Of a stretch of DNA of 64,000 bases, positions 1 through 15,960 are shown piece by piece. Source of the DNA: Alviniconcha marisindica (taxonomy: Eukaryota > Mollusca > Gastropoda > Provannidae); assembly GCA_018857735.1 (NCBI GenBank), contig JABMCL010001782.1:195001-259000 (forward strand), given 5' to 3'. Made by a program: the position numbers and the translations under genes. The notes beneath the pieces are model-generated. The model did not search any database and was not told the DNA's origin. It was given only the letters and a program-made list of their open reading frames with translations. Every line of letters begins with the position of its first letter. Within the stretch, counting starts at the first letter, position 1.

Positions 1-683
1 AGTACTTGATGCTCACACAAGAAAACAGTTAATGATGCACAAAGATAGTGATGATAACCTCATAACAACTATGTGTGTGAGAGGGAGGATGAGGTGTGAA
101 ATAGGGCTTGTGTGATCATTATAACAATATAAGAGCCAAGGAGGTCCTTGTAAAAACTAGTGATAGTTTTCCCATCACTAGAATTGTAGAAATAGAAGCG
201 GAAACCTATGGGGGCCGTAGATAGATAAATGACATTTCCTAGCATCAACTCTGACAAAGGCTACACACAAGTATAATGCAGGGTGATCTCTTGGTGTTGA
301 GTTGGTTGGCTGCAGGAGCATTTAGGTCAGCAATGAATGTTACAGTAATGCCACTTCAGCTGATATTTTGCTGAAACAGTGGAAAACTTAAAAAATGTAG
401 ATCTCATATTATATAATAAAACTGCAACAGAGTGCCTGGTAAATTATTTCAGGGCAAAACAAACAGGAGCATTAGGTTTACATTACAGCCTGAAAATGAT
501 CTAAATATAATAAGGAAACTCATTAGATGAGGTATACGAGGGCCACACAGCTTTCACTAGCCCCTGTTATTGCTCCTACTGCTGCTACATTAGTGCACTG
601 CATTCTAGTTATAAATAGATGAACACTAAAGAGTCATCCTTGCATTCTATGACCAATCATTGTCTGTGCATTCTTCTGTCCAG

Positions 684-812
684 TCAAAGGTGAAGCCCAC
701 TGCGAAGAAGATTAACCTTGACCCAGCCATCAGCAATGCCAAAGATGTGACAAGCTTGATCTGCTGCCAGCGGCTTCAGGAGCCCTGTGCTGCGCTCACT
801 GACCTTGGAAAG
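684..812 (+). CDS. Penultimate exon of the left-edge gene
   Basis: This exon has 43 codons in phase 0 at both ends. Acceptor ctgtccag|TCAAAG; donor GGAAAG|GTAAGT, close to the consensus. The amino-acid reading has no stops and is not low complexity. Confidence 0.72.
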
Positions 813-2143
813 GTAAGTCTTCTACCTTCTGCCATTGTCCTGAGGTGACCATGTGCAGCTGATCCAATGTTAAAATTGATTACCAACATTGTCAGCTTCT
901 AGTCCCTGATCTGCGATGTTTTTTGTAAAAAAAAAATTTTTTTAAATGAAACAAGCATGACATTCTAAAACAAAATCCAAACACATAAAGGTTCAAAACA
1001 ACCTTTTGAGAGAAATCAACATAGCTCAACCAAAAACAGGTAAGTGGTTTAGCATTTCATCTCATTTTTCACCGTTTAACTGTTGTTTAAGTGTCTTTTT
1101 ATAGCTTGATAAATGAAATTACCCCTAAAATTTGCAGATTTTTGTTTTGTCCTAATAAATAGCGTTCTTTTGAACCTTTTATGTGTTTGGGGCTTTTCTG
1201 TAAGTGCTTTGGGCTTAACTGAGATGAGGTGCCAAATCCATTGATATGATTTCCACAGCCATGTTCTACTGTTTTTGAGGAGATCACTCCTTCATGTCCA
1301 TTTTTTTCTTGCTTTACATGTTTGATCTGAAAACAGATTATTTACACTAACACGTTACTAACTGTAGGTGCAAGTTGCATGGGATTAACAGTTCAGTTTG
1401 ATGATCTTTCATTTTCCAGAAGTTTCATTTCAGTCTTCTTTTTTTCTACTTTCCTTTTCATGGAGGTGGTGATTTAACAAAAAAATCACTTTGAAATAAG
1501 GAATTGAGATTTGAGAATTAAAATCAGCAGTCCAAACATTCTGATCGATAATGTCCTATTCCTAGACTAACTCTTTTGAAAGGTTCCAGATTTGTTCACT
1601 GATAATTGATTGTCAGATTTCGTTTGCAAAAAGAACAGGATAGGGTGGAAGCCCCTTCTTTTTTATCAGCATTCTCTCAAGTAGTCAGGGCATGCAGGGG
1701 TGTGTGGTTTAGATGGGAGCCATGTTCCCTTGCATTTCTTTCTCCTGCAGAAGAGCCTCTTCTTTTTCATCAGCATTCTCTCAAGCAGTCAGGTCATACA
1801 GGGGTGTGTGGTTTAGATGGGAGCCATGTTCCCCGGCATGTATTTCTCCTGCAGAAGAGGCAAATTTACACCCTTTGTCGTTCAATTTCAGACAGCGCCA
1901 AAAGACCAGGAGCGAGCGATTCATGTCAGCAAAGCAGTCGAGATTGAAGCTGCTGACAGAAGCTCACAAACTGCTGCTGTTCTGTACAACTGCTCACCGC
2001 TGAAAGACAACGCCCACCACTCTGTCGCTGCACCCTGTCTGTGCAAGAGGAAGTTGGGACCCAGCGTCTTTGATGCTCACGCCACCAGCTCCGCGGTGGC
2101 CAGGTCCAGTTTTGTGCTGGCCAAGGACTTTGCTGTACGCTGA
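684..2143 (+). CDS. 3' end of an unrecognised plus-strand gene (two exons, partial)
   Basis: Two coding exons, 684-812 and 1892-2143, join in phase 0 and end in TGA at 2141-2143, giving 126 residues; the gene begins left of the window. The first exon follows a pyrimidine-rich acceptor (ttcttctgtccag) and ends at AAAG|GTAAGT. The second follows ttcaatttcag. The encoded segment starts S-K-V-K-P-T-A-K-K, is lysine-rich at first, contains L-I-C-C-Q-R-L and ends F-V-L-A-K-D-F-A-V-R. I see no known domain, signal peptide or membrane segment. The join, the matching phases and the poly(A) signal 477 bases downstream make this a real gene end rather than a chance frame. Function unknown. Confidence 0.72.
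1653..1860 (+). repeat. 104-bp tandem duplication with splice-acceptor-like ends
   Basis: Two copies offset by 104 bases (compare attctctcaa at 1671 and attctc at 1775), each ending in tttctcctgcagaagag. The duplication ends 31 bases before the real acceptor of the exon at 1892, so each copy carries a plausible decoy 3' splice site. Confidence 0.85.
1892..2143 (+). CDS. Last coding exon of the left-edge gene
   Basis: This exon has 83 codons plus TGA. The acceptor is ttcaatttcag|ACAGCG. GC content is clearly higher than in the flanking intron and 3' UTR, as expected for coding sequence. It includes a C-L-C-K-R-K cluster and no recognised domain. Confidence 0.72.
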   Translation, partial: TAPKDQERAIHVSKAVEIEAADRSSQTAAVLYNCSPLKDNAHHSVAAPCLCKRKLGPSVFDAHATSSAVARSSFVLAKDFAVR

Positions 2144-2619
2144 CAGTCTGAACCGTTTTACCCTGGGCACGCACCATGGATGCAAGTGCTTGTGGAGAAT
2201 TTTGTATGCACAAACACGTGTCCACAGGCACAGTGTCATGTTACACACACACATACACATATGTAGTGCCCACCACACTTTCTCACTTGAACTGTTCACA
2301 TCCTTGGTATGCCATCAGCATGCATGAAGTAAAAGTTTTTGTAAAAAACACACGCATCCTGTCCTTCAGAGCGGCTGATGGTGTAGGGTGTGGTTCTCTC
2401 CCTTTACCCAAGAAAGCAAGCTGTGATAGTTGTACAGATTTTTAGTTTTTGCTTCTGCATTTTAAATTTGTTTTCTGAAGGAGGTGGTCCATAGTTGTCT
2501 TACAAAATTGTTTTATGTTATCTCCTGATTCTTCTATTGCTTCAAACAAAAGTTACAACTTACCTACTTATCTAATGATTTTGCTATGTTTCCAACAATA
2601 TTTAAGTTGCCTTCATTTA

Positions 2620-2625
2620 AATAAA
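2620..2625 (+). terminator. Poly(A) signal of the left-edge gene
   Basis: This is a canonical AATAAA 477 bases after the stop codon, followed by a TG-rich stretch (gtgtatgataatagtgtgtcg) suited to be the downstream element. Confidence 0.6.
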
Positions 2626-3837
2626 GATTGCCTAAGTAATATGTAATGCACAGAAATAGAACCAGCATGCCATAATGTGTATGATAATAGTGTGTCGAAA
2701 CTTACATTTTGCTGTCCTGAAAAAAAAATCAGTTTAATAACACTGATTATCCACAAAAAGGCAACTCTGTTATGGCAGGCTCATTAAAGAAAGACAACAA
2801 GAACAAACATCCTAAGTTGTTTTGTAAGTGGTCATTGGACAGAACTTTTTTTCACTGAAGGTTTTATGGAAAGGTATTACAAACAGCCCCCACAGAGAGT
2901 GCTGTCCAACCTGTCTCTGAGAGAGGTCACTGATAGTTGAAGCTGGTTCTGCATGAAAGGACTTGTTATGTGTTTTCAAGTGTGTGTTTTTTACTGATTT
3001 TATCGATCTCCTTTATTCATAACTTTCACTTTAAGGTCCTCCATGATCATCTCTGCTAGAGCTGTTTGTGTGCTTGCATTCTTCACCTTTGCCGAACAGT
3101 CATCATGGGTGAAAAATAACCCCTTTTTTGTTTTGTTTCCTGTGAATGTCTGCAGCATGCTCCATTTTCACACTTCCTCCTGAACTTTGCCAGTGTCAGT
3201 TTACACAAGCTAGGCCTGCTTCTGTGTTGGATTTTATTCAAGGCTGGGGATGCGCTGAGTTGTATCACAGTATAGGTCTGGAGGAGAGGGGGTATGGTTG
3301 GGGGAGGGGGGGACAAATGCGGCCTTTGGGGGGGGTACAAATGAGTTAATAGAGGACAGGTTCAAGCCAGTCAGGTTAGCTCACCGGAGATAATTTTTAA
3401 GGCCTCTGATTATTAGGCTAGTTGTAGGATTTAATGACATATTTTAAAGGAAGCTGTTCTTATGTCTGAAGAGCTATATTATTGTTAAATGGGTGTGATA
3501 CTGATGGGGAATGAACTAACACCAAGGGGAGTTCGTCCTTTAAAAAAATAAAATAACCTACATTCCCAAACAGGTAAAGCCATACATAGGCATAACACCA
3601 TTTGTGTAATTTCTGCATCATTTTTCTGGAGCAGTGGGAACTTCCTCTGCTTTCATTCTTAGTTCCTTGTTTTGTTCCCCTTCTCTTCTCTGCATTGCAC
3701 AGTTCTGCAGCTCAAGCCACTCCCCCCCCCCCCCCCCCCCCCATCTCATTCACACACTGGCTGATCCTGCCACCTGGAACTTTTGGGCAGGTAGATGGAT
3801 TGATTGTGTAAACTGGTGTTAAAACTGGCTCTGAGTT

Positions 3838-3985
3838 CAGGAGCTGTGTGAAAGTCAAGGTAGCCGTCCTGGGCTTTCCATCCTAATGAGCCTTACGGTT
3901 TCTGTGGACGTAAAGCAACAGCGAACCATGCTTCGGCATTGGTCAGAGTTTGTCCTTAATATGTCAACCAATATCCGAGGACATG
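3838..3985 (+). repeat. Dispersed repeat, family C
   Basis: The core reads 'cctgggctttccatcctaat' then 'tttctgtggacgtaaagcaa'. The same core occurs at 24248-24340, 33252-33400 and 33805-33905 on this strand, and inverted at 6462-6545 and 52838-52935. No coding frame is conserved between copies, so I read it as a non-autonomous interspersed element. Confidence 0.75.
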
Positions 3986-4189
3986 AAACTACATCATCAT
4001 CATCAGAACTAATCCTAAGCCAGCTCCTGTCCTATATTTGGTGGTGTTTTAGCTCACACTCTAAACCCACTGAATAATTGCTCAGAATACATGTGTTGTC
4101 AAACTATGATGATTCATTCGAATCATGTGTTGTGTATTTTACTGTTGCTGTTGAACGTCTTTTCTTTTTCTTTTCTTCTCTTTTTTTTA

Positions 4190-4310
4190 ACATAGCGCTA
4201 TTCTCCACTCTCGAGCAGACCCACTGCGCTCGCATGTGATTCCACATGAGTGACTAGCTTCTTATATAATGTTTTTGAATATCCACCAAAGCTTATGAGT
4301 TTTGTAAATT
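4190..4310 (-). repeat. SINE family A, 3' part, inverted
   Basis: Reads atagcgctattctccactct, then a conserved body ending near atccaccaaagc. This is the reverse complement of the 3' half of the full copy at 25466-25852. Confidence 0.7.
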
Positions 4311-5351
4311 GCTGTGCCAGCATGTGTCCATGTGGTGTTTAATTTTATGTTTTACTTTTGGTAAAACAATTGTCCTGTGGTGCTTCAGAGGCAGGGAATG
4401 CATCAGTTATTTCCCTTTTAAAGAAAATTGTGCATGGTCATGTTCATATAACAATGCTCTATAGTTTCTGAACTCACTTGGGTCAGAAATTACTTGCTTG
4501 GATGTTTCTGTGGAGATTTGTTTATTCATGAGATGATGACTGTAGCTAACGTACATACTGTATGTATATAGGATATAAATACATATTGTGCATTTTCTTC
4601 TTATAAGCTTTCTCGTAGTGTTCAAAGTGTACAGGTGAGTATTGGTCCTGGAGGCATTATTTTCAGTCCAAATTAACCTTGTTCACAAACTCAGATTAAA
4701 AAAGAGGAGTGTAATCAAAACCGTCAACCTTTGGGATTGAGTTCTTTATTTGGTGCGAGTGTGTTGTGTGACCGACTGGCTAACAAGGACGGATCCTCTT
4801 TCCACAGGTCACAGTACCTGTATGCAGCCAATAGCCTGAAATGAAGATTTCTTTTGTAAGGTGGGAAAGGGAGTTTAGGAAATTTCAGACTTTGATTGGG
4901 CCATCACAATCTCATGTTTGTCATACTGCTGTTGTTATATAAATTATTGTAGGTGTAAGATTCATTGGCCTTTCAGCAGTTTCTGACACCATTACTTTAT
5001 AATTTGCAGGGGGGGGGGGGGAGTGGCAGAGTAATTTTTAATTACTCTGTTTAAGGTCTTCCAGTTCTAAATATAACACCTCAACAATTAAATGCCTTAT
5101 TCATTTTTACACTTCAGCCTAAAATTAAAAATTAAGAGAACTAAAACTGGGTACAGCTTGCTGCAATATGGCACTGGTATTTGCCATTATGCATATATTT
5201 AACATTTTTTTATTTTATATTGTGTCTGTCCATTCCTTTTTTATATTTTTCTTTAACCTGGTATCAGTAAATTAGACGGAATGGTCAACGATTAGACGGA
5301 ATGGTCATAAATTATGGTGAGTGGTCCAGGCTGACATTCATTTTAATGCTA

Positions 5352-5735
5352 CCATTGGGCTTAAAAAGTCTAGACTGCATCATACAATGGGCTTAAAAAG
5401 TCCAGACTGCATCATACAATGGGCTTAGAAAGTCCAGACTACCATACAATGGGCTCAGAAAGTCCAGACTGTATCGTACAATGGGCTCAGAAAGTCCAGA
5501 CTGTATCGTACAATGGGCTCAGAAAGTCCAGAATGCATTGTACAATGGGCTTAGAAAGTCCAGAATGCATCATACAATGGGCCCAGAAAGTCCAGACTGC
5601 AATGTACAATGGGCTTAGAAAGTCCAGACTGCATCATGCAGTGGACTAAGAAAATTCAGACTGCATTGTACAATGGGCTCAGAAAGTCCAGACTGCATCA
5701 GACAATGAATGTTGCAATCTGGACTTTCTAAGCCA
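5352..5735 (+). repeat. 33-bp minisatellite with an inverted terminal copy
   Basis: About eleven diverged copies of a 33-bp unit with the core caatgggctcagaaagtcca run to about 5707. The array is followed at 5712-5731 by tctggactttctaagcc, an inverted copy of the unit, so transcripts through it could fold back. Short reading frames across the array reflect the 33-bp (11-codon) period and are not genes. Confidence 0.9.
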
Positions 5736-6461
5736 AATGGACAGCTCTGATGGCCCAGTTTGCCTCTTGCAGCAAGCTCAACTGATTCCAAATTACAGCT
5801 GTGTCCAGTGCCAATAGCTTGTACAATGATGTGATCCACACACACATACCTGGTGATAGGAAATACAATGGACCCCTGGTGAAAAATTGACCTCATGACA
5901 GACCACTCTTCATTTAAGAAAAACAGGTTGTTTTGGGTGGGGGTAACTTATATATATGTAACTTGCCTTACTTGTCCCATTACTTACTGTGTAAATGATT
6001 CACCAGTGATCTCCTTGAAGTACATAACAAGTTCCACTGTACTGTAGACTCATGTCAGTTTCAAATATTAATCTACAGCTGGTTTTAGGATCCACAGACT
6101 GGGAGCCATACATATAAACACAGCACAAAGACATGTAGGGCAAAAACAAAAATCAAATACAATAAACTTCTCTTTTTTTTCCTTAAATGTTTTATTACAA
6201 ATCAGTTCTTTGGTACACATTTGCGTCACATTATGCTTGACCACTTTGAAGTTTTGCAAGGACAGCATTATAGAGGTTAAATTGGAGTACGTACTCCAGA
6301 TGTGTCTTTTTGCTGGATGGTGGCACCCTCAAATGTGTAAGTAACTTGGTGTTTTACGCCCAGTTAACCATTACGGTTATATCAGAGTGACTCTCAAAGC
6401 TTTTTATTACTCCAACATACTCAGCTGCAGTGACAGAACAGATTTCATCAGTCACTGGTGT

Positions 6462-6545
6462 TTGAGTTCAACGTTGCTTTATGTCCACAAAGACCAAACA
6501 CTCTATTAAGGGCAAGGAGCCCAGGATGGCCACCTCAAATTTCAT
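6462..6545 (-). repeat. Dispersed repeat, family C, inverted
   Basis: Contains gttgctttatgtccacaaag followed by ggagcccaggatggccacct, the reverse complement of the family C core at 24248-24340. Confidence 0.65.
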
Positions 6546-8874
6546 GCACCACCTAAGCTCTGGAATTATTGGTGTTTTTAGTTTACCAGTGCCTTCTAAC
6601 AACTTCTCAAAAACTAAATTTCCAGGTATGTTTAGGACTATCCACAAATCTGCTGAGTTGTGAGGGCAGAGAACTTTGGAATCCACCACCTGGTTTGTTT
6701 ACAAACTTTTAACTTTTGCAGTATGCTACCACAGTATGGGTCATTTGGATCCAAATTTTCCATATAGTGTGACCCTCTCCCATGAAACTAGTCTTTGTCA
6801 CATTCTGGGTGTTTTGGAATAATTTCAAAACTGCAACTCCTGCTGATTATTTTGGTAACTGAATGAAGACTGTAGTAAAACTAAAAGAATTATTGAAGTT
6901 GTGGCTATTTGAACTTGCTCAGCATTATGCAGCCATTTTGACAAGACTGCCCCCCCAAAATTTGCCATTTTGCACATTTTCCTTAGCAACTGGGATTCAG
7001 AGTTAGCCAAACTTCCAGAATGTTTCCATGGTGATAAACTGGACAAGGTGTCCAACATGCTGGGGTTCTGTAGGGGTCCAAATACATTTTATTTGGACAA
7101 ATGTTGGTCATATTGCATAATATTAGCATCCGTTACCCTGGGTAGGTGCATTTATAAACCCAGTTTCAAATAATCTAATGCCATTTCTAACAGAAAATAT
7201 CATAACTTCTTGATGATTTAAGGCCTAAAGAACATAATTCTGTAAACAGAAATGAAAATCACCAAATTCGACACCCAGCAGCTATATCTGTCCCACCTGT
7301 GACTTAAGACTGGTTTTGTGGTAGAGGGTCGCATAATTATATGATAACCTTATTTCAGCCTCTGCTATGAGAACAGGTCATATCTGATACACAATGCAGG
7401 AACCGTGTAGTTCAATACACCTTTGTTATCTTTCACATAAACATGAAAATGTCTGTGTGTGCACAATCTTCATGCTTGAGGAAAGTGAAATTTCAAGGTG
7501 ACAGCATAAAAACGTTTTTGAGATAATATGCAATTTCATGGCTATGGGTTCTTTATGGCCCATGGGTACTGCCATGGTTATTTTCTTTCTATGGAGACAG
7601 TAACATTTCTGTGGTACATGTGCATTTTTTATTTTTTTATATGTGTATGTGTGCTGTCGCTTCACACCTAGTCAATGTGCATGCACACTGCATTATTCAG
7701 TCACACTGATAACATTGTGAACACCCTGTCAACATGCATTAACACTACATTGTACCATAATAGACTGATAACACTGTGCATAGTTTCAGCACAATGCACA
7801 TTTTATTTCAAGCATGACAGGTTTCTATGAAATAAAAATACAGTTGAAAGCTAGTTCAGGTGCAAAATGATAGTGATAGTTGAAGTTAAAACCACTGAAC
7901 ATTTCAAAACCACCAGAATGCATTAAAAACAATGTTTTAATTCTTTTGCATTGGGGAGAGGGTGTCCTAATTCAATAATTGTCTCGGTGTTAAGTCACTC
8001 CTTGCCATATTTATTAGAATATTACACAAACTAACTGCCATGCAGTACTGTGCCATTTATGCAGTTAAGTAATACCTGTGTTTCAAACACTCACCTCTCT
8101 ATGTCTGTCTCTCTCTCTTGTACAATTTTACAAATGATGAGGCATTCTGAACTCACAAAATTGGGTATAAAATATTTTGGCTTCTAAGAGTCTGACAGTA
8201 TATTCATTACTGGCATTCTTTTGGCAAATGACATGAAATCTGATCACCCGAAAATTAAACTAAAAGCATTCAACTACTATATAAAACAAGAGGAGAAAAT
8301 GTTCAGTCAGCTCCCATTTAAAAATAAAAACAGTAACTTGTATGTTAAGGTCATCAAAATTTTACATATGACCATCGAAGAGTTTATTACTGCGCAAAAT
8401 TTCAAACATCTTGGTTGAACATCATCCTAGATAACTCCAGCCAAGTGCTCACATGCATAAGTTGTCTCCCATAAATGCTATGTTATAAATGGGAAAACAT
8501 TCTCTGCATGAGCATTTTTAGAACTATTTACAGTTTGAATAAAATCCAGTCGGAACTTACCAGAAAAATAAAGCTTTCATTTTTACCTCTAGGTAATAAA
8601 AACTGGCATGAAACTCAACAGACATTATCTGTTTACCATGCACAGTTTCAAAAGACATGATCCACTAAAGTTCTTGCCATGGTCAGTTTGACAAACATTG
8701 TTATTCACAAGATTTAATGCAGGTAAAAAATCAACTAGACACAAACAAGCCAGCACTGGTGCATGATATAAATCATAATTAACACAGCTATTTCCCAAAT
8801 CACACAGATTTGACTTATTGCACTGTAATTGTAAAACTGTTGTCTATACATGTATGTCATGAACACAAATGTGA

Positions 8875-9018
8875 GTTGTCCCAGGGTTTCTTCATGGCAC
8901 CTTTCTCATCACTGTAGCTTCGGGGTCCCCTCTCCACTCCTCCAAAAGAACTTCCACCACAAGCCATATGAAACATTACATACATAGGCAGCACTATTTC
9001 CTGCATGCATGTACATCT
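8875..9018 (-). CDS. Candidate terminal exon, minus strand, unrecognised
   Basis: On the minus strand a frame opens after catgcatgcag and reads to TGA. Its second half is G-G-S-S-F-G-G-V-E-R-G-P-R-S-Y-S-D-E-K-G, then A-M-K-K-P-W-D-N-S-H-L-C-S and stop. The composition looks coding and the region is locally more GC-rich. The acceptor is weak and no partner exon was found; it could be an extra 3' exon of the SAM gene upstream or nothing. Confidence 0.25.
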
Positions 9019-9540
9019 ATATAGTGAATTCATACACGCAGTATCCCTTTCCGTCCAGGCAACTGCAAATCAACTGTGTCGACCTCTATTTGCTGTTCAA
9101 CTCATTGTTCATCTCCTTCTTGTATAGTGTCAACTTCAGCACTCTGAAGTTTCAGATCCTTTGAGTTTGAGTGTATGCTGGGTTATTTTTGGGTTTCCAT
9201 AATCCACTGATTTTTGACAGAGATTACATGATCTTTAAGGTGTGTATGTGATCTTTTTGCATGCATATATATATATAATACACACATGGGAGACCTTGGT
9301 GTATAGTCTCATTCAAGGACTGTGTTCATGTTGTGCATGCTCCTAAAGTGACTCAGATTCTGTTTCTATTCGTGGTGACCCTGCCACAGGATCACTGTGC
9401 CCAGGTCAATGTAAAAAGTTGGCACTTTATTGTTTGAGAATGTCTACTTCAGTCCGACTGTTCATGTTATTAGTTGCTGCTGAAGTGACTCAGGCTGGTA
9501 GTGGTTCTGTTGGTGGTGAACCTGCCATACAAATAACCAT

Positions 9541-10085
9541 TCATACATACTTTATTATTATTACTGATTGCTTTTATATCATGCTATTCTCTGCTCTCAT
9601 GCAGACTCTCCGCACTCTTGTCACATGCGATTCTGAATGAGTGACTAGCCTTTTCAAAGGGCATTTTGAATATCCACCAAAGTGGTGTACTTACAGAACT
9701 ATTCAGTTGTTATATATATATATATGGCTGATGCCACATGAAGGTTCTGCCATCTCGGCACACATTCTGTGTACACCATACAGCCATACATCACTTTACA
9801 GAGTCACTTCATTTGAAGCCACCTGCATAGTGTGCATGTGTGTTTAGCTGTAACTGTAAGTGTAACACACACACCTACCACCTGCACTTTTGGCAGAATG
9901 ACAGGATCTTTTATGTGCTACTGTGACAACATGGGAGTAGAACAGATACCGAAATGAGAGTCAACACAGAAAGTTGACCATAGGCAAAAACATTCTCCTG
10001 CTGCTGCTGCTAGGACTCGAACCGATTTTTTTTTATCACGAGTCCAATGTTCTACCAAGTACCACAGAGCTATCCCTGTTCCCCA
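9541..10085 (-). repeat. SINE family A, near-full-length, inverted; in the 3' flank of the SAM gene
   Basis: Near 10010-10085 the tRNA-like head can be read in reverse: ggactcgaaccgatt (B-box side) and agctatccctgttcccc (A-box side). The body, with its atccaccaaagtgg segment, is shared with 4190-4310 and 63500-63985. A (TA)n tract at 9711-9726 interrupts it. It starts about 70 bases after the SAM gene stop codon, so that gene's 3' UTR probably includes it. Confidence 0.75.
9551..9556 (-). terminator. Candidate poly(A) signal of the SAM gene
   Basis: AATAAA on the minus strand, about 600 bases after the stop at 10158, at the far end of the inverted SINE. It is the nearest canonical hexamer I found downstream; a second lies near 9425-9430. 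Confidence 0.3.
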
Positions 10086-10157
10086 CATACCCATGTAAAG
10101 TGGGTACTTCACTGAGAAAGTCTGCTTCATTCAGACCGTTCACACCCTTGGTGCTGC

Positions 10158-13229
<3,072 letters not shown>

Positions 13230-14000
13230 ACCGAAGACAAAGAGTAGATGCTGGCACAGAAACAGAATTCTTCAACCGTTCCTTCCCTGCTTTTTCATTC
13301 CACGAACCACCCTCATATCGGTGTATAGAGTTCAGACAATGCCACAGGCAAAGCACAAACGGGCAGCTAAGGTGGACATGTATCGAGGCAAACGTCTCCC
13401 AGTGGCCTGGACCCGTTCGAGAAAATCAATGGGTAATATAACATGGGTCGTCTGCTATCCACTCTCAGGCAGAGCGCTTGAAAAAGAAAAAAAATCCTTG
13501 CTGCAACGTTTGCGACGAGAGAGAAAATTTGCGACCTCTCCGGATGTGATTTACACCACAGAAGTCCGCTTACAAAGAAATCGCTCTTTCTTCGGCATCT
13601 GCATTGCTCTTTGCCCACAAAACACTAACATAAAGTCCAGCGCGTGACCTTCCGCGAGCACCATTATCCTGGCCATTAATTTCAAAATCTTGAAAACAGC
13701 TCCAGTTCCTCTCTGCTGCCGAGCGAAACAAGAGTGCACCGCCCCTGAAAGGGGGCACTTTTTGTTGTTGGGGGCGGTTTTCGTTGTCCTCCAAGAAAAA
13801 CTTTACGAAACGGAGCGTGTACAGCTTCGATGGACCGCAGGCGAGAGGGGATATAGGGGGGTGAGAGAGCGAGAGTGAGAAAGAAGCAGGAAGCAAGAAC
13901 AATATAAAAAATAAAATAAAAATCCGAAGGTCGCGGTGTCGGGCTGCCCTGTAGAGGTAATGGCTAGACCGTCTGCGCTGTCTTTAGCGTGCCTGAGTAT
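13230..14000 (-). promoter_or_regulatory. Probable promoter and 5' UTR region of the SAM gene
   Basis: This region lies directly upstream of the SAM ATG and is much richer in CpG than its surroundings; no TATA box is obvious. The extent is an estimate from composition only. Confidence 0.4.
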
Positions 14001-14946
14001 GGCAGCACGTGTTGGTCATAATGTTAATGGATCATTATGCAGTGTGTGTGGCGGGTGGCGATGAGCATGCCTTTAGACGTGTGTAGTGCCTGTAACCGTC
14101 CATTCTGTGCTAAGCGTCCAGATAAATGGGACCGGTATCCCAGTGTTCGCCTACTGAGCCGCCCAAAGAAGAGGCCAAGCGCTAGCGAATAAAGTCCAAT
14201 TTCGGCCTGCCTAGTCAGTGTGACTGAGTCAGTCACTATCTTGAGTATCCAACCGGCTTCACTAACTGTCCAGGGCTACGTTTGTTATTGTTCAGTTTTT
14301 ACTATGTGTCAGTCTATGTCATTGTAGTGTTGTACAAAAAATATGTTTCTTCTTCAGTCTTTGAGTATTGTACAACTAATACTGAGATCGTGCTCGTCAG
14401 TCAGTCATCATCACTGAGTGTCGAGTCAGTGCGCACATTTTCCGGCGCTGGTCCACCTTTGAAATAATGATTTAATTTGGCCCGAAAGCTGTGACAAGGT
14501 TGGACTGTTCTTCAGTCGCTTCACTCCAACAGTTGGTTTCTCAGTTGTGACTCTGTTCTGCACAGCGGCTGTCCGACGAAAGAGCCTAGCTGTGGCCGTA
14601 GCACACAAGCCACTGACGGTGTTGGCTTCACACCGGCGAGTCAGTCTTAACATTTATTGTTCTGGCCGTGGCTGACGGTCTCTTCGGTCTTTGCGGGTCG
14701 GAGCCGGCACAGGGACGAGTTATTCATAGGTACCGTCCCCCTCCTCCCCCTTCCCCCACCCCTGTACCTAATAGACTGTAGTGGTCTCTGCCGTTGCCGG
14801 GCCGGCATCACAATAATAAAAAAATATCCTCCAAACCCAAAATACAAGATCGACACGCAACTTGAGAAGGGCCGGGGAAACTTTTTTTTTATTTTTTTAA
14901 TTTTTTTAACGCGACCGCCGGACTCACCGGCAGCAAATGCCTGTAT

Positions 14947-15292
14947 CACTGTAAGTAAGTTAGTAAACATGGCGCTTAACGTCCACAGAAACCAATGACT
15001 ATAAGGCTTATGAGGGACGGGGAGAAGGGGGCAAAGGGGTATGGAGGTGGCGGGAGAGGGAGATTATATAACTATCGCTACACTGTCACCACCAGAATGA
15101 CTTCTGCATTAAGGTGGGCAGCGATCAGAGCCACTTTAATGTTTCATAATTGAGGGACAAAGTCACAAGACAGTATCCGCAGACCACAACTTCAGTTTGA
15201 AGTGCCGAAAGGAGAGCCGAAGCAGATTCGAACCGATGTCCCTCTGCTTACCAGTCTAACGCCTTATCGCTAGGCCAAACCCGGGCTCACAG
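14947..15292 (-). repeat. SINE family B, near-full-length, inverted
   Basis: The tRNA-like head lies at the right end: in reverse complement it reads ggcctagcgataaggcgtta and then ggttcgaatctgcttcggct, matching A-box and B-box layout. The tail at the left reads gttaagcgcc and ggtttctgtggacg in reverse. The same family occurs at 17970-18256, 26715-27006 and 55990-56298. Confidence 0.88.
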
Positions 15293-15600
15293 GTATCACT
15301 ATGAACAGTCAGACACCTACACTGATACGGACTACCGTGGCTCGGGTTCTTAATCACAGAATACCACGTTATGGCAGCACTGGCGAACCTTACGGTTGCT
15401 TATCGGGCCAGGGCAAGGAGCCGAGGTCACAGAGTGAATGGGTTAATGAGCTGCGAGCCCCAGTGGAGGGCTTTTTAATGGTAGTTTCCATGGCAACGGA
15501 CTGCGCAGGACGGCCTGCAAGCGGCCAACAGAATAGTGGCCTCGTCAGTTATGGTATCGATTATAAGGGGAAATGTGTCAGCAGTTTTTCCCCCCCTTTC

Positions 15601-15828
15601 TTTCTTTCTTTTTCTTTACCCCCCCCCCCCCCCCTCTCTCTCTCTCTCCCCTCTCTCTCTTTTTCTTTTCAGTTTCAAGTGAACAGCGGCAGTGTTCGGC
15701 AGCACTGACTCTCAGATTGGCAATGTTCATTGTCTGTGTGTAGCGTGCTGCCGGTGTGCGATGTCAGTGTGTGTGTGTGTGTGTCAGTGTGTGTGTCAGA
15801 GTGTGTGTGCGCGCGCGCGCACGGTGTG

Positions 15829-15890
<62 letters not shown>

Positions 15891-15960
15891 TGTCAGTGTG
15901 TGTGTGTGTGTGTGTCATTTGTGTGTGTGTGAGTGTGCGTGAGTGTGTGAATCAGTTTTA
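15601..15960. repeat. Poly(C)/(CT)n and (GT)n microsatellites
   Basis: C and CT runs at about 15618-15660, then interrupted (GT)n from 15769 to 15950 with a short (GC)n core near 15809. No gene in this stretch. Confidence 0.95.

Larger units (their letters stand above)
2626..8860. other. Intergenic region without supported genes
   Basis: This region is AT-rich and carries no exon I can support on either strand. It holds poly(C) at 3722-3742, poly(G) at 5009-5021, repeat fragments at 3838-3985, 4190-4310, 6345-6400 and 6462-6545, and a 33-bp minisatellite at 5352-5735. All open frames here are short and unlike coding sequence. Confidence 0.55.
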
